A program made the translations under genes and the position numbers. The notes beneath the pieces were generated by a model. That model ran no database searches and was not told the DNA's origin. It saw only the letters and a list, made by a program, of their open reading frames with translations. From the NCBI GenBank assembly GCA_023381535.1, contig JAMCSN010000291.1, positions 1 through 5,439 of the forward strand: a stretch of 5,439 nt of DNA. Reading direction: 5' to 3'. The number at the start of each line of letters is the position of its first letter. Positions within the stretch are counted from its first letter, which is position 1. The DNA is from Bacteroidota bacterium (lineage in GTDB: Bacteria > Bacteroidota > Ignavibacteria > Ignavibacteriales > Melioribacteraceae). Positions 1 through 5,439 of the stretch are shown here, piece by piece.

Positions 1-1509
1 AAATTTTCCAAACCGATTGTAGAGAAGTTGAAAGAACTTAATCTTAAATATGAAATGGGCGGGCGGCCAAAACATCTTTACAGCGTTTACAGAAAAATGA
101 TTATTCAAAACCGGCCGTTCGAAGACATTTACGATCTTCTTGCGCTCAGAATTATTCTTGAAAACAATGATCCCAACGAATGTTATTACGTGCTTGGCGT
201 AATCAATCAGTTGTACAAACCAATCAGCGACCGGTTCAAAGATTTTATTTCGATTCCGAAGAAAAATAATTATCAATCAATCCACACAACGGTAATTGGT
301 CCGGAAGGAAAGTTGGTTGAAGTTCAGATCAGAACAAGAAAGATGCATGAGATTGCAGAGAAAGGTGTTGCCGCACACTGGAAATACAAAGAGAAACTTG
401 TCTCAACGGATAAAGACCTTGAGGAATGGGTTAACTGGGTTCGGGATATTTTCGAAAACGCTTCGAAGGATGAAGCGACAAAAGAAATTCTTGCTAGTTT
501 CAAACTGAACTTGTACCAGGATGAAATTTATATTTTCACGCCGAAAGGAGATTTGCGGCGGCTTCCACTCAATTCCACTCCGGTAGATTTTGCGTTCGAG
601 ATTCACAGCAATGTCGGTTACCGGTGCATCGGCGCAAAGGTCAACGGTAAGATTGTTCCGCTCGATACTGTAATTCACAGTGGCGACCAGGTGGAAATCA
701 TCACGTCGAAAAATCAGCATCCGAATAAAAGTTGGCTGCAATTCGTTCAGACGCATAAAGCGAAGAACAGCATAAGAAAATATTTGAACAAAGAAGAAGA
801 GAAGCTGATTGAAAACGGAAAAGAAATTTGGGAGAAAAAAATAAAGAAGCTCAAACTTTCTTTTTCCAACGATGAACTTCTTAAGCTGGCGAGAAAATTA
901 AAATTTGACAACACCAGGCAGCTTTACAAAGCCATTGCACATGAAAAAGTTAATCTCGACGAACTTCTGAATCCAACTACGGAAGCGGAAGACAAAAGTG
1001 CGCCAGATGTTGCGTTCGAAAAATTTATGGATGTCGCGCGCACAACCGCCGGCGGAGTAGTTGTCGAAGGAGATCAGAAAGGTTTCGCGTATTCATACGC
1101 CAAATGCTGCAATCCCATTCCCGGTGATCAGGTTATAGGTTACGTTACGATTGGTGAAGGAATAAAAATTCATCGCAAAGACTGCAAGAACTTGATCAAC
1201 ATGGTGAAGACGAATGAGAGCAGATTGGTGCCGGTGTCGTGGCCGAAAACGAACGGCGCGTTCTTTGTCGCCGGAATTATTATACGCGGCGAGGACATGC
1301 CCGGAATTTTGAAAGATATTTCAAACAGCATCACGACTTATCAGAACACGAACATAAAATCGGTCAACATCACAACCGGAGATTCCATGTTCAAAGGAAC
1401 CATAACGGTTTACGTTAAAGATTTGGATCACCTGATGAAATTAATTGACCGGTTGAAAAAGAACCACGGTATTTATTCCGTAGAACGATTTGACACTGAA
1501 AATTCATAA
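1..1509 (+). CDS. rel: Bifunctional (p)ppGpp synthetase/hydrolase, Rel/SpoT family (5' partial)
   Basis: Makes, and probably also degrades, the alarmone (p)ppGpp in the cytoplasm (stringent response). The reading frame is open from base 1, so the gene begins upstream; 502 of roughly 730 family residues are present. Numbering from base 1, the synthetase shows GGRPKHLYSVYRKM (20-33), YDLLALR with probable catalytic Asp (about 45), YQSIHTT (91-97), EVQIRT with probable catalytic Glu (107), and GVAAHW. The segment DRFKD (77-81) contains the RxKD signature of bifunctional Rel/SpoT enzymes, where E. coli-type RelA has ExDD. A TGS domain (about 176-236), a helical region, a Cys-rich segment with KCCNPIPGD (368-376) and HRKDC, and a C-terminal ACT domain (about 418-500) follow; these regulate the enzyme and contact the ribosome. 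The hydrolase domain would lie in the missing N-terminus, so hydrolase activity is inferred from RxKD only. The family is certain; rel versus spoT naming is a convention. Confidence 0.96.
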   Translation, partial: KFSKPIVEKLKELNLKYEMGGRPKHLYSVYRKMIIQNRPFEDIYDLLALRIILENNDPNECYYVLGVINQLYKPISDRFKDFISIPKKNNYQSIHTTVIGPEGKLVEVQIRTRKMHEIAEKGVAAHWKYKEKLVSTDKDLEEWVNWVRDIFENASKDEATKEILASFKLNLYQDEIYIFTPKGDLRRLPLNSTPVDFAFEIHSNVGYRCIGAKVNGKIVPLDTVIHSGDQVEIITSKNQHPNKSWLQFVQTHKAKNSIRKYLNKEEEKLIENGKEIWEKKIKKLKLSFSNDELLKLARKLKFDNTRQLYKAIAHEKVNLDELLNPTTEAEDKSAPDVAFEKFMDVARTTAGGVVVEGDQKGFAYSYAKCCNPIPGDQVIGYVTIGEGIKIHRKDCKNLINMVKTNESRLVPVSWPKTNGAFFVAGIIIRGEDMPGILKDISNSITTYQNTNIKSVNITTGDSMFKGTITVYVKDLDHLMKLIDRLKKNHGIYSVERFDTENS

Positions 1510-1525
1510 CAACAGTTGAAACTTT

Positions 1526-1951
1526 TTGAAAGAAGCTAGAACACTTGCCATTGATTTCGGCGAAAAGAGAATCGGGTTAGCCGTTACCGATCCTCTGAAT
1601 ATTTTCGCTTATCCTTTATCAACACTTCAGAACGATTCCAAATTCTGGAATAATCTTTCCAAAATCATTTCCGAATATTCGGTTGTTAAGATTGTTCTCG
1701 GTTACCCGCTGAAAGAAAGCGGCGAGCAATCGTCAAGCACTAAGATGGTTATAACTTTCAAAGAGGAATTGGAAAAACGAATTTCTCTTCCGGTGGAACT
1801 GGTTGACGAACGCTATTCCTCCGATATTGCCAAACAGAGAATTATTGCGTCGGTAAGTTCGAAAAAGAAAAGACGGGATAAATCATTGCTGGATAAAAAC
1901 GCGGCGGCTGTTATACTTGAAGACTATTTGAACGCACAAAACCGCAGTTGA
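1526..1951 (+). CDS. ruvX: RuvX/YqgF family RNase H-fold nuclease (putative pre-16S rRNA nuclease / Holliday junction resolvase-like)
   Basis: A 141-residue protein, the usual size for the YqgF/RuvX family. These cytoplasmic RNase H-fold proteins are linked to 16S rRNA 5'-end maturation and were annotated by fold as Holliday junction resolvases. Visible motifs are the first acidic strand LAIDFGEKRIGLAVTDP (Asp10), the strand IVLGYPL (56-62), the acidic motif VDERYSS (Asp94-Glu95), and a C-terminal DKNAAAVILEDYL carrying the third Asp (123). The start is a TTG. An in-frame stop lies at 1517-1519 and no ATG or GTG occurs between it and the Asp10 strand, so TTG at 1526 is effectively forced. No clear Shine-Dalgarno is visible. 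The gene starts 16 bp after the rel stop, suggesting co-transcription with rel. Confidence 0.93.
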   Translation: MKEARTLAIDFGEKRIGLAVTDPLNIFAYPLSTLQNDSKFWNNLSKIISEYSVVKIVLGYPLKESGEQSSSTKMVITFKEELEKRISLPVELVDERYSSDIAKQRIIASVSSKKKRRDKSLLDKNAAAVILEDYLNAQNRS

Positions 1952-1978
1952 ATTTGATCTTAAAGCAACAATATTAAA

Positions 1979-2007
1979 TTGACATTTTTATCATTATAAA
2001 CTATTTT
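1979..2007 (+). promoter_or_regulatory. Putative promoter of the BMC shell gene pair
   Basis: A perfect TTGACA (1979-1984) is followed by a 17-bp spacer and TATTTT (2002-2007). The downstream element, CTATTTTG, also resembles the Bacteroidota -7 consensus TAnnTTTG with one base missing. Transcription would start near 2014, giving a leader of about 27 nt with AGGGAG at 2028-2033, seven bases before the ATG at 2041. It lies in the 89-bp gap between ruvX and the first BMC gene, the only sizeable gap upstream of the pair. The call rests on motif match and position only. Confidence 0.5.
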
Positions 2008-2040
2008 GGATCAGTAATAAAACCAATAGGGAGCACATCT

Positions 2041-2322
2041 ATGACACTTGACGCACTCGGAATGATTGAAACCAAAGGGCTGGTTGGCGCAATTGAAGCA
2101 GCCGATGCCATGGTAAAAGCCGCAAAAGTAGAACTGATCGGAAAAGAAACGATCGGCGGCGGCTACGTTACGGTTATGGTTCGAGGCGATGTTGGTGCTG
2201 TTAAAGCTGCAACCGATGCCGGCGCAGCAGCAGCTCAAAGAGTTGGAGAATTGGTTTCAGTTCACGTCATTCCTCGCCCTCATGCTGATGTTGAAATGAT
2301 CCTTCCCAAAAGAGCAAAATAA
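2041..2322 (+). CDS. BMC-H bacterial microcompartment shell protein (single-domain hexamer subunit)
   Basis: A 93-residue single BMC domain, the standard length of PduA/EutM/CcmK-type subunits. These form hexamers that tile the facets of a bacterial microcompartment and pass small metabolites through a central pore. Visible hallmarks are [20 protein letters not shown] at the N-terminus, the edge lysine that helps hexamers pack (Lys26 in AMVKAA), the pore loop ETIGGGY with Gly39-Gly41, the helix segment [12 protein letters not shown], and the C-terminal VHVIPRPH with Arg79. The glycine pore is of the open, polar type. An AGGGAG ribosome-binding site sits seven bases before the ATG. The next gene is a paralogue beginning 10 bp after the stop, so the two are surely co-transcribed. 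No signature enzyme is present, so the compartment's chemistry cannot be read from this window. Confidence 0.97.
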   Translation: MTLDALGMIETKGLVGAIEAADAMVKAAKVELIGKETIGGGYVTVMVRGDVGAVKAATDAGAAAAQRVGELVSVHVIPRPHADVEMILPKRAK

Positions 2323-2332
2323 AGATTAGAGC

Positions 2333-3007
2333 ATGCAACTAGCTTTAGGTCTTATTGAAACTAAAGGCTTAATCGGAGCGATTGAAGCTGCTGATGCAAT
2401 GGTTAAAGCCGCCAATGTGAAGCTGGTGAGTAAAGAAAAAATCACCGCAGCTTTGGTTACGGTAAAAATTATCGGCGAAGTAGCGGCTGTTAAATCAGCC
2501 GTTGACGCCGGTTCCGCCGCAGCTCAACGCGTAGGCCAGCTAGTTTCGGCGCATGTTATACCGCGTCCCGATGATCAACTTGAAGAAATAATTTACTACT
2601 CTTCACTTCAGCATGTAGCCGAAACAAAAGAAATTAAAAAAGAAAAACCTCGCGAAGAAAAAACAACTGAAAAAGAAAACGCAAGCGAAACTTTGTTCGG
2701 AGAAATTGCGGAGCCGGAACCAAAAACTGCTGTTAGAAAACCCAAATCAAAAGTTTCTGCTGAAAAACCGGCAGCCGTTTCAAAGCTGGATTCTTTAAGA
2801 GAAGAAGAGATTAAAGAAATGGGCGGCGCAGAGAAACCGGCAGAAACAGCTTCGCAAGAAATTCCAAGCGGTGAAGAACTTTCAACGTTGAATGTTCATA
2901 AACTCCGCCACCTAGCAAGAAGTTTTGAAAACTTTCCTATAAAAGGAAGACAAATTTCGCGCGCCAACCGTGACGAGCTGATTGAACATTTTGATAAACT
3001 GAGGTGA
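2333..3007 (+). CDS. BMC-H shell protein with altered pore and long C-terminal extension ending in a SAP/Rho-N-like module
   Basis: This 224-residue protein has three parts. Residues 1-85 are a BMC domain matching the preceding gene at 55 of 76 positions by hand alignment, with the edge lysine (Lys25) and VIPRP kept. The pore loop reads KITAAL, so Thr38-Ala39-Ala40 replaces the usual glycines. Residues about 95-180 are a Lys/Glu/Pro/Ala-rich, probably disordered linker, with one possible amphipathic helix near [13 protein letters not shown] (151-163). Residues about 181-224 are a compact helical module with the pattern L-x2-L-x-V-x2-LR-x2-A followed by [13 protein letters not shown], resembling SAP and Rho N-terminal motifs. 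By analogy with EutK, a BMC protein with a C-terminal nucleic-acid-binding-like domain, it may tether nucleic acid or a partner to the shell; that is inference. The ATG has only a weak AAGATTAGAG upstream. It probably co-assembles with the 93-residue paralogue encoded immediately upstream. Confidence 0.93.
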   Translation: MQLALGLIETKGLIGAIEAADAMVKAANVKLVSKEKITAALVTVKIIGEVAAVKSAVDAGSAAAQRVGQLVSAHVIPRPDDQLEEIIYYSSLQHVAETKEIKKEKPREEKTTEKENASETLFGEIAEPEPKTAVRKPKSKVSAEKPAAVSKLDSLREEEIKEMGGAEKPAETASQEIPSGEELSTLNVHKLRHLARSFENFPIKGRQISRANRDELIEHFDKLR

Positions 3008-3036
3008 TTAAAGAAACAAAGATTGGTAAAGATTAC

Positions 3037-3143
3037 GAAGCTGTCTCGAAAGTAATTTATAATTAAAAATAGAACGCGGATAACACAGATTTTAAATGAT
3101 TTCCGCAGATTTATTTTTGAAAAATTACTTTTGAGACAGCTTC
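3037..3143. repeat. Long inverted repeat with periodic loop (MITE-like or repeat-derived hairpin)
   Basis: The arms at 3037-3058 and 3122-3143 are 22-bp inverted copies with one difference, which would be a G-U pair in RNA. The arms begin and end with GAAGCTGTCTC and GAGACAGCTTC. The 63-bp loop holds an imperfect inner palindrome (AAAAATA at 3065-3071 against TATTTTT, and GCGGA against TCCGC). It also has GAT at 3079, 3088, 3098 and 3108, a spacing of 9, 10 and 10 bases, with CAGATTT repeated at 3086 and 3106. No transposase gene and no convincing target-site duplication are visible. The element fills most of the 152-bp gap between the second BMC gene and the YbbR gene, and I see nothing else clear there. 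Confidence 0.7.
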
Positions 3144-3149
3144 TTTTTT
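3037..3149 (+). terminator. Possible intrinsic terminator after the BMC gene pair
   Basis: On the + strand the inverted repeat folds into a 22-bp stem and is followed directly by six T's (3144-3149). This is the arrangement of a Rho-independent terminator and would end the BMC transcript about 140 nt past its stop. The loop is much longer than normal (63 nt) and the stem is AT-rich, so the hairpin may be a mobile repeat that only looks like a terminator. Confidence 0.4.
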
Positions 3150-3159
3150 ATATTTCACT

Positions 3160-4071
3160 ATGAAGAATAAAGTTATAACCATTTCGCTGATTGCATTGTT
3201 TTCGATCGGATTATGGATATCGGTGGCTTTGTCGCAAGATTATGTTATGACGGTTATTGTGCCTGTTCAGTATTCCGATCTTCCGCCAAATTATTCAATC
3301 GGTTCAACTTCTGTGGATGAAGTGTATCTGCAAATCAAAGGTAAAGGATGGGAACTTGCCAAACTGGATTTGGCGCGAAGGGTCGAATTCAATATACCGG
3401 TTCACAAGAGAGTGGGGCGTCACAAAAACAACATCAGCGATTTTATCGAAGCGAATTCTTGGTTAACAAATACGTTTCAAGTTTTGGATATCGCACCGAG
3501 CCAAGTTGAGTACGACGTAGAAAAAACCGGAACAAAAACCGTTAAGGTGGGTAAAAACATCAACCTTGTTTTTAAACCCGGTTACGGAATCGTATCACAA
3601 GTTGGTATTGAGCCGGCGACTATTGAAATATCCGGACCTTCTCAACTGCTTAATAAAATTGATTCGGTAAAAACTCAGTTCATTGAATTTGACGATATCA
3701 GCGACAACGTTAGTGCAGACGTTCCTCTGGAAGAAATCAACGGGATAACCGTCTCTCCGAAGAAATGCAAAGTTAAGTTTGAAGTGCAGAAAATTGTTGA
3801 TAAAACTTTCGAGGGAATTGAAGTTGAAGCGAGATCGGTTCCGTATTCTAAGGAACTGGTTCTGTATCCCGGCAAGATTGATGTTGTTTTGCGAGGGGGA
3901 ATTAATACTCTCGGTAAGCTGAGCAACGACAGCATTAAAGCTTACGTTGATTATTGGTCGGCGCTGAAAGAAAATTCCGGCTCAATTGAACCGGTCGTAG
4001 AAATCCCTAAGTTCACAACGTTAAGCGATATTCAACCTAATAAGATAGCATACATTATCAAACAACACTGA
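3160..4071 (+). CDS. YbbR-repeat (CdaR-like) membrane-anchored protein
   Basis: A 303-residue protein with one N-terminal membrane segment (about 5-25, VITISLIALFSIGLWISVAL) and an extracytoplasmic remainder of three YbbR-like beta-rich repeats. The clearest is the second (about 130-212), with GYGIVSQVGIEPATIEISGP, a leucine-rich turn, then DSVKTQFIEFDDIS. Repeats one and three span roughly 30-115 and 213-300. In Firmicutes the YbbR protein CdaR is encoded beside the c-di-AMP cyclase CdaA and modulates it. No cyclase is visible here, so a CdaR-type role is unproven and the protein is best named by domain. The ATG at 3160 is chosen because it gives the complete membrane anchor, although no Shine-Dalgarno precedes it and it lies only 10 bases after the T-run of the hairpin. 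tmk follows after 20 bp. Confidence 0.88.
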   Translation: MKNKVITISLIALFSIGLWISVALSQDYVMTVIVPVQYSDLPPNYSIGSTSVDEVYLQIKGKGWELAKLDLARRVEFNIPVHKRVGRHKNNISDFIEANSWLTNTFQVLDIAPSQVEYDVEKTGTKTVKVGKNINLVFKPGYGIVSQVGIEPATIEISGPSQLLNKIDSVKTQFIEFDDISDNVSADVPLEEINGITVSPKKCKVKFEVQKIVDKTFEGIEVEARSVPYSKELVLYPGKIDVVLRGGINTLGKLSNDSIKAYVDYWSALKENSGSIEPVVEIPKFTTLSDIQPNKIAYIIKQH

Positions 4072-4091
4072 TTATTCCAAGGCTCAAACAC

Positions 4092-4709
4092 ATGTTCATT
4101 ACATTTGAAGGATTAGACTTCTGCGGCAAATCAACACAAGTACAGCTGCTCGAAAAGTATTTCACGTCGAAAGGTAGCAACGTAAGAATAATTAGAGAAC
4201 CAGGCGGCACTCCGATCTCTGAAAAAATCCGCGATATACTTCTTGATAAAAAAAATTCGGAGATGTCGATTGAAACCGAGTTGATCTTGTTTTCTGCCAG
4301 CCGTTCGCAGCTGGTGAATGAGATAATCCTTCCCGAACTGCGAAAAAATACAATTGTTATTTCCGACCGGTTTCATGATTCATCCATTGCGTACCAAGGT
4401 TTCGGTAGGAAAATTTCTTTGCACTTCGTCGAGGAGCTTCAAAGTTTTGTTATCGGCAAAGCAATTCCCGACATCACTTTTTTCCTCGACATTCCGATCA
4501 AAGAAGTGATTGCGAGAAAATCGAAAGTGAGTAAAGTGGATTTGGACAGAATCGAATCTTCCAAAATGGATTTTTACAAACGTGTGCGCGACGGTTATCT
4601 TTATCTAGCAGAAAAAGAAAAAAGATTTTGTACAATCGATGGCACTCTTTCTATTGAGGAAATACACAAGATCATAATTAACAAAGTTGAAGAGTTGGAA
4701 AAAGCATAG
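4092..4709 (+). CDS. tmk: Thymidylate (dTMP) kinase
   Basis: Phosphorylates dTMP to dTDP with ATP in the cytoplasm, an essential step toward dTTP. The 205-residue length is standard. Motifs in order are the P-loop GLDFCGKST (7-15) after FITFE, the substrate-site loop REPGGTPISEKIRDILL (35-51), ELILFSASRSQL (63-74), the SDRFHDSSIAYQG motif (91-103), FFLDIP (130-135), and a basic LID segment ARKSKVSKVDLDRIE (141-155). The P-loop lacks the arginine of the eukaryotic type, and positive charges sit in the LID, as in bacterial enzymes. The sequence AAGG at 4079-4082 is a modest ribosome-binding site. The S41 protease begins 9 bp after the stop, so the genes are probably co-transcribed. No defect is seen. 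Confidence 0.97.
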   Translation: MFITFEGLDFCGKSTQVQLLEKYFTSKGSNVRIIREPGGTPISEKIRDILLDKKNSEMSIETELILFSASRSQLVNEIILPELRKNTIVISDRFHDSSIAYQGFGRKISLHFVEELQSFVIGKAIPDITFFLDIPIKEVIARKSKVSKVDLDRIESSKMDFYKRVRDGYLYLAEKEKRFCTIDGTLSIEEIHKIIINKVEELEKA

Positions 4710-4718
4710 AGGTTTTAA

Positions 4719-5439
4719 ATGCGATTGATTAAAAGAATATTTCTGCCGCTTGTTGCCGTGGTTTTTTTCTCCGGTTTCATCACGCGCGATAACGACATAT
4801 ATTTTCAGATAAACAAAGGCATCGATATTTTCGGACGAGTCTATAAAGAAGTTGCGCTCAATTACGTCGATCAGCTGAATCCCGAAGAGTTCATGCTTGC
4901 CGGCATTAACGGCATGTTAACTTCGTTGGACCCTTACACAAATTTTATCGACGCTGACGGGCAAAAAGACATTGACATAATTACGAAAGGAAAGTACGGC
5001 GGCATCGGCGCAACAGTCGGTCTCCGTAACGACAACGTAACCATTGTTGATCTGATTGAAGGGTTCAGCGCTCAGAGGCAAGGTATGCGCATCGGCGACG
5101 TTATCACGAAGATTAACAACGTTCCGGTTACGAAAGACAATTTTGAAAGTCTCAGCGAAATGCTGAAAGGCGATCCCGGCACAACGATCTCCGTTACAGT
5201 AAAACGCGACGGTGCAAGCGATAAAATTACTTTCAATCTTGTACGTGAAGAGATTGAAGTGAAGAATGTGACTTATTACGGATTTGTTCCTGCCGGCAGC
5301 AAAAACGCATATATCAAACTTAGCGGCTTCTCGCAGACGGCGGGTGAGGAAGTTAAGAAGGCGCTGCTTGATTTGAAATCGAAAGGTGAGATCGAATCGT
5401 TAATCTTGGACCTTCGAGGAAATCCCGGCGGTTTGTTGG
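4719..5439 (+). CDS. S41-family C-terminal processing peptidase, CtpA/Prc-like (3' partial)
   Basis: The frame is open from ATG 4719 to the window end, giving 240 residues, and continues beyond it. Residues about 5-22 are a signal peptide or membrane anchor, placing the enzyme in the periplasm. Next come the family's N-terminal helical region with GINGMLTSLDPYTNFID (62-78), a PDZ domain (about 92-172, GGIGATVGL, then GMRIGDVITKINNVPV), which binds substrate C-termini, and the start of the S41 core with AYIKLSGFSQ (197-206) and DLRGNPGGLL (231-240). The catalytic Ser and Lys lie beyond the edge, so activity cannot be checked. These proteases cleave protein substrates near the C-terminus in envelope quality control. 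AGAGG at 4708-4712 lies six bases before the ATG, overlapping the end of tmk, with which it is probably co-transcribed. Confidence 0.93.
   Translation, partial: MRLIKRIFLPLVAVVFFSGFITRDNDIYFQINKGIDIFGRVYKEVALNYVDQLNPEEFMLAGINGMLTSLDPYTNFIDADGQKDIDIITKGKYGGIGATVGLRNDNVTIVDLIEGFSAQRQGMRIGDVITKINNVPVTKDNFESLSEMLKGDPGTTISVTVKRDGASDKITFNLVREEIEVKNVTYYGFVPAGSKNAYIKLSGFSQTAGEEVKKALLDLKSKGEIESLILDLRGNPGGLL

Noticed and set aside
296..508. 70-residue open frame on the + strand inside rel
   Set aside because: It overlaps the conserved synthetase motifs of rel in another frame and shows no family resemblance.
403..756. 117-residue open frame on the minus strand
   Set aside because: It lies wholly within the well-supported rel coding region, has no recognisable domain, and its frame looks like a by-product of rel codon use.
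1951..1980. Possible terminator after ruvX (AATTTGAT against ATTAAATT)
   Set aside because: The stem is very short, entirely AT and mismatched, and no T-run follows directly, so it does not make a credible hairpin.
2011..2238. Cysteine-rich 75-residue open frame on the minus strand
   Set aside because: The cysteines come from the reverse complement of the alanine-rich (GCA/GCC) codons of the BMC gene; no independent start signal or domain is visible.
2783..2821. Encapsulation-peptide-like helix in the linker of the tailed BMC protein
   Set aside because: The segment [13 protein letters not shown] may form a short helix, but encapsulation peptides belong to cargo enzymes and this one is highly charged rather than clearly amphipathic.
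2573..3007. Tail of the second BMC protein as a frameshift or read-through artefact
   Set aside because: The frame is continuous from the BMC domain, the composition changes gradually into a typical charged linker, and the end forms an ordered helical pattern, so the tail looks genuine.
3257..3466. 69-residue + strand open frame inside the YbbR gene
   Set aside because: It is an alternate frame of a clear gene, with an unstructured composition and no match to a known family.
3675..3935. 86-residue open frame on the minus strand
   Set aside because: It is a shadow of the YbbR gene, with low-complexity Ser/Leu content and no domain.
4131..4376. 81-residue open frame on the minus strand
   Set aside because: It is opposite the conserved tmk motifs and shows no sign of its own coding function.

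Overview
The window comes from a moderately AT-rich bacterial chromosome. The genes are all on the + strand and mostly tightly spaced. A YbbR-repeat protein lies next to thymidylate kinase, the thymidylate kinase P-loop is of the GLDFCGKST type, Shine-Dalgarno signals are often weak or absent, and bacterial microcompartment (BMC) shell genes are present. Together these suggest the Bacteroidota/Chlorobi (FCB) group, perhaps an Ignavibacteria-like lineage. That placement is an inference from gene content and style, not a database result.

Layout. (1) Bases 1-1509 hold the C-terminal two thirds of a long Rel/SpoT (p)ppGpp enzyme: most of the synthetase, then TGS, helical, Cys-rich and ACT domains. 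It is followed 16 bp later by ruvX/yqgF with a forced TTG start. (2) After an 89-bp gap with a plausible promoter come two adjacent BMC-H shell protein genes. The first (93 aa) is a canonical hexamer subunit with a GGG pore. The second (224 aa) is a close paralogue whose pore loop is changed to TAA. It carries a charged, disordered-looking linker ending in a SAP/Rho-N-like helical module. (3) A 152-bp gap contains a 22-bp inverted repeat (3037-3058 and 3122-3143) around a loop of roughly 10-bp-periodic GAT motifs. It ends in six T's and could be a MITE-like repeat, a terminator, or both. (4) A membrane-anchored YbbR-repeat protein, thymidylate kinase (tmk) and the start of an S41/CtpA-type protease follow with 20-bp and 9-bp spacings, so they are probably one transcription unit.

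How the genes fit together. The flanking genes are housekeeping: stringent response, 16S rRNA/Holliday-junction nuclease-fold protein, dTTP synthesis, and envelope and protease functions. The two BMC genes form an island with their own promoter. No BMC enzyme, pentameric vertex protein or regulator is visible, so they look like a satellite shell locus that would work with a main BMC locus elsewhere. The most unusual item is the second shell protein, with its altered pore and possible nucleic-acid-binding tail.
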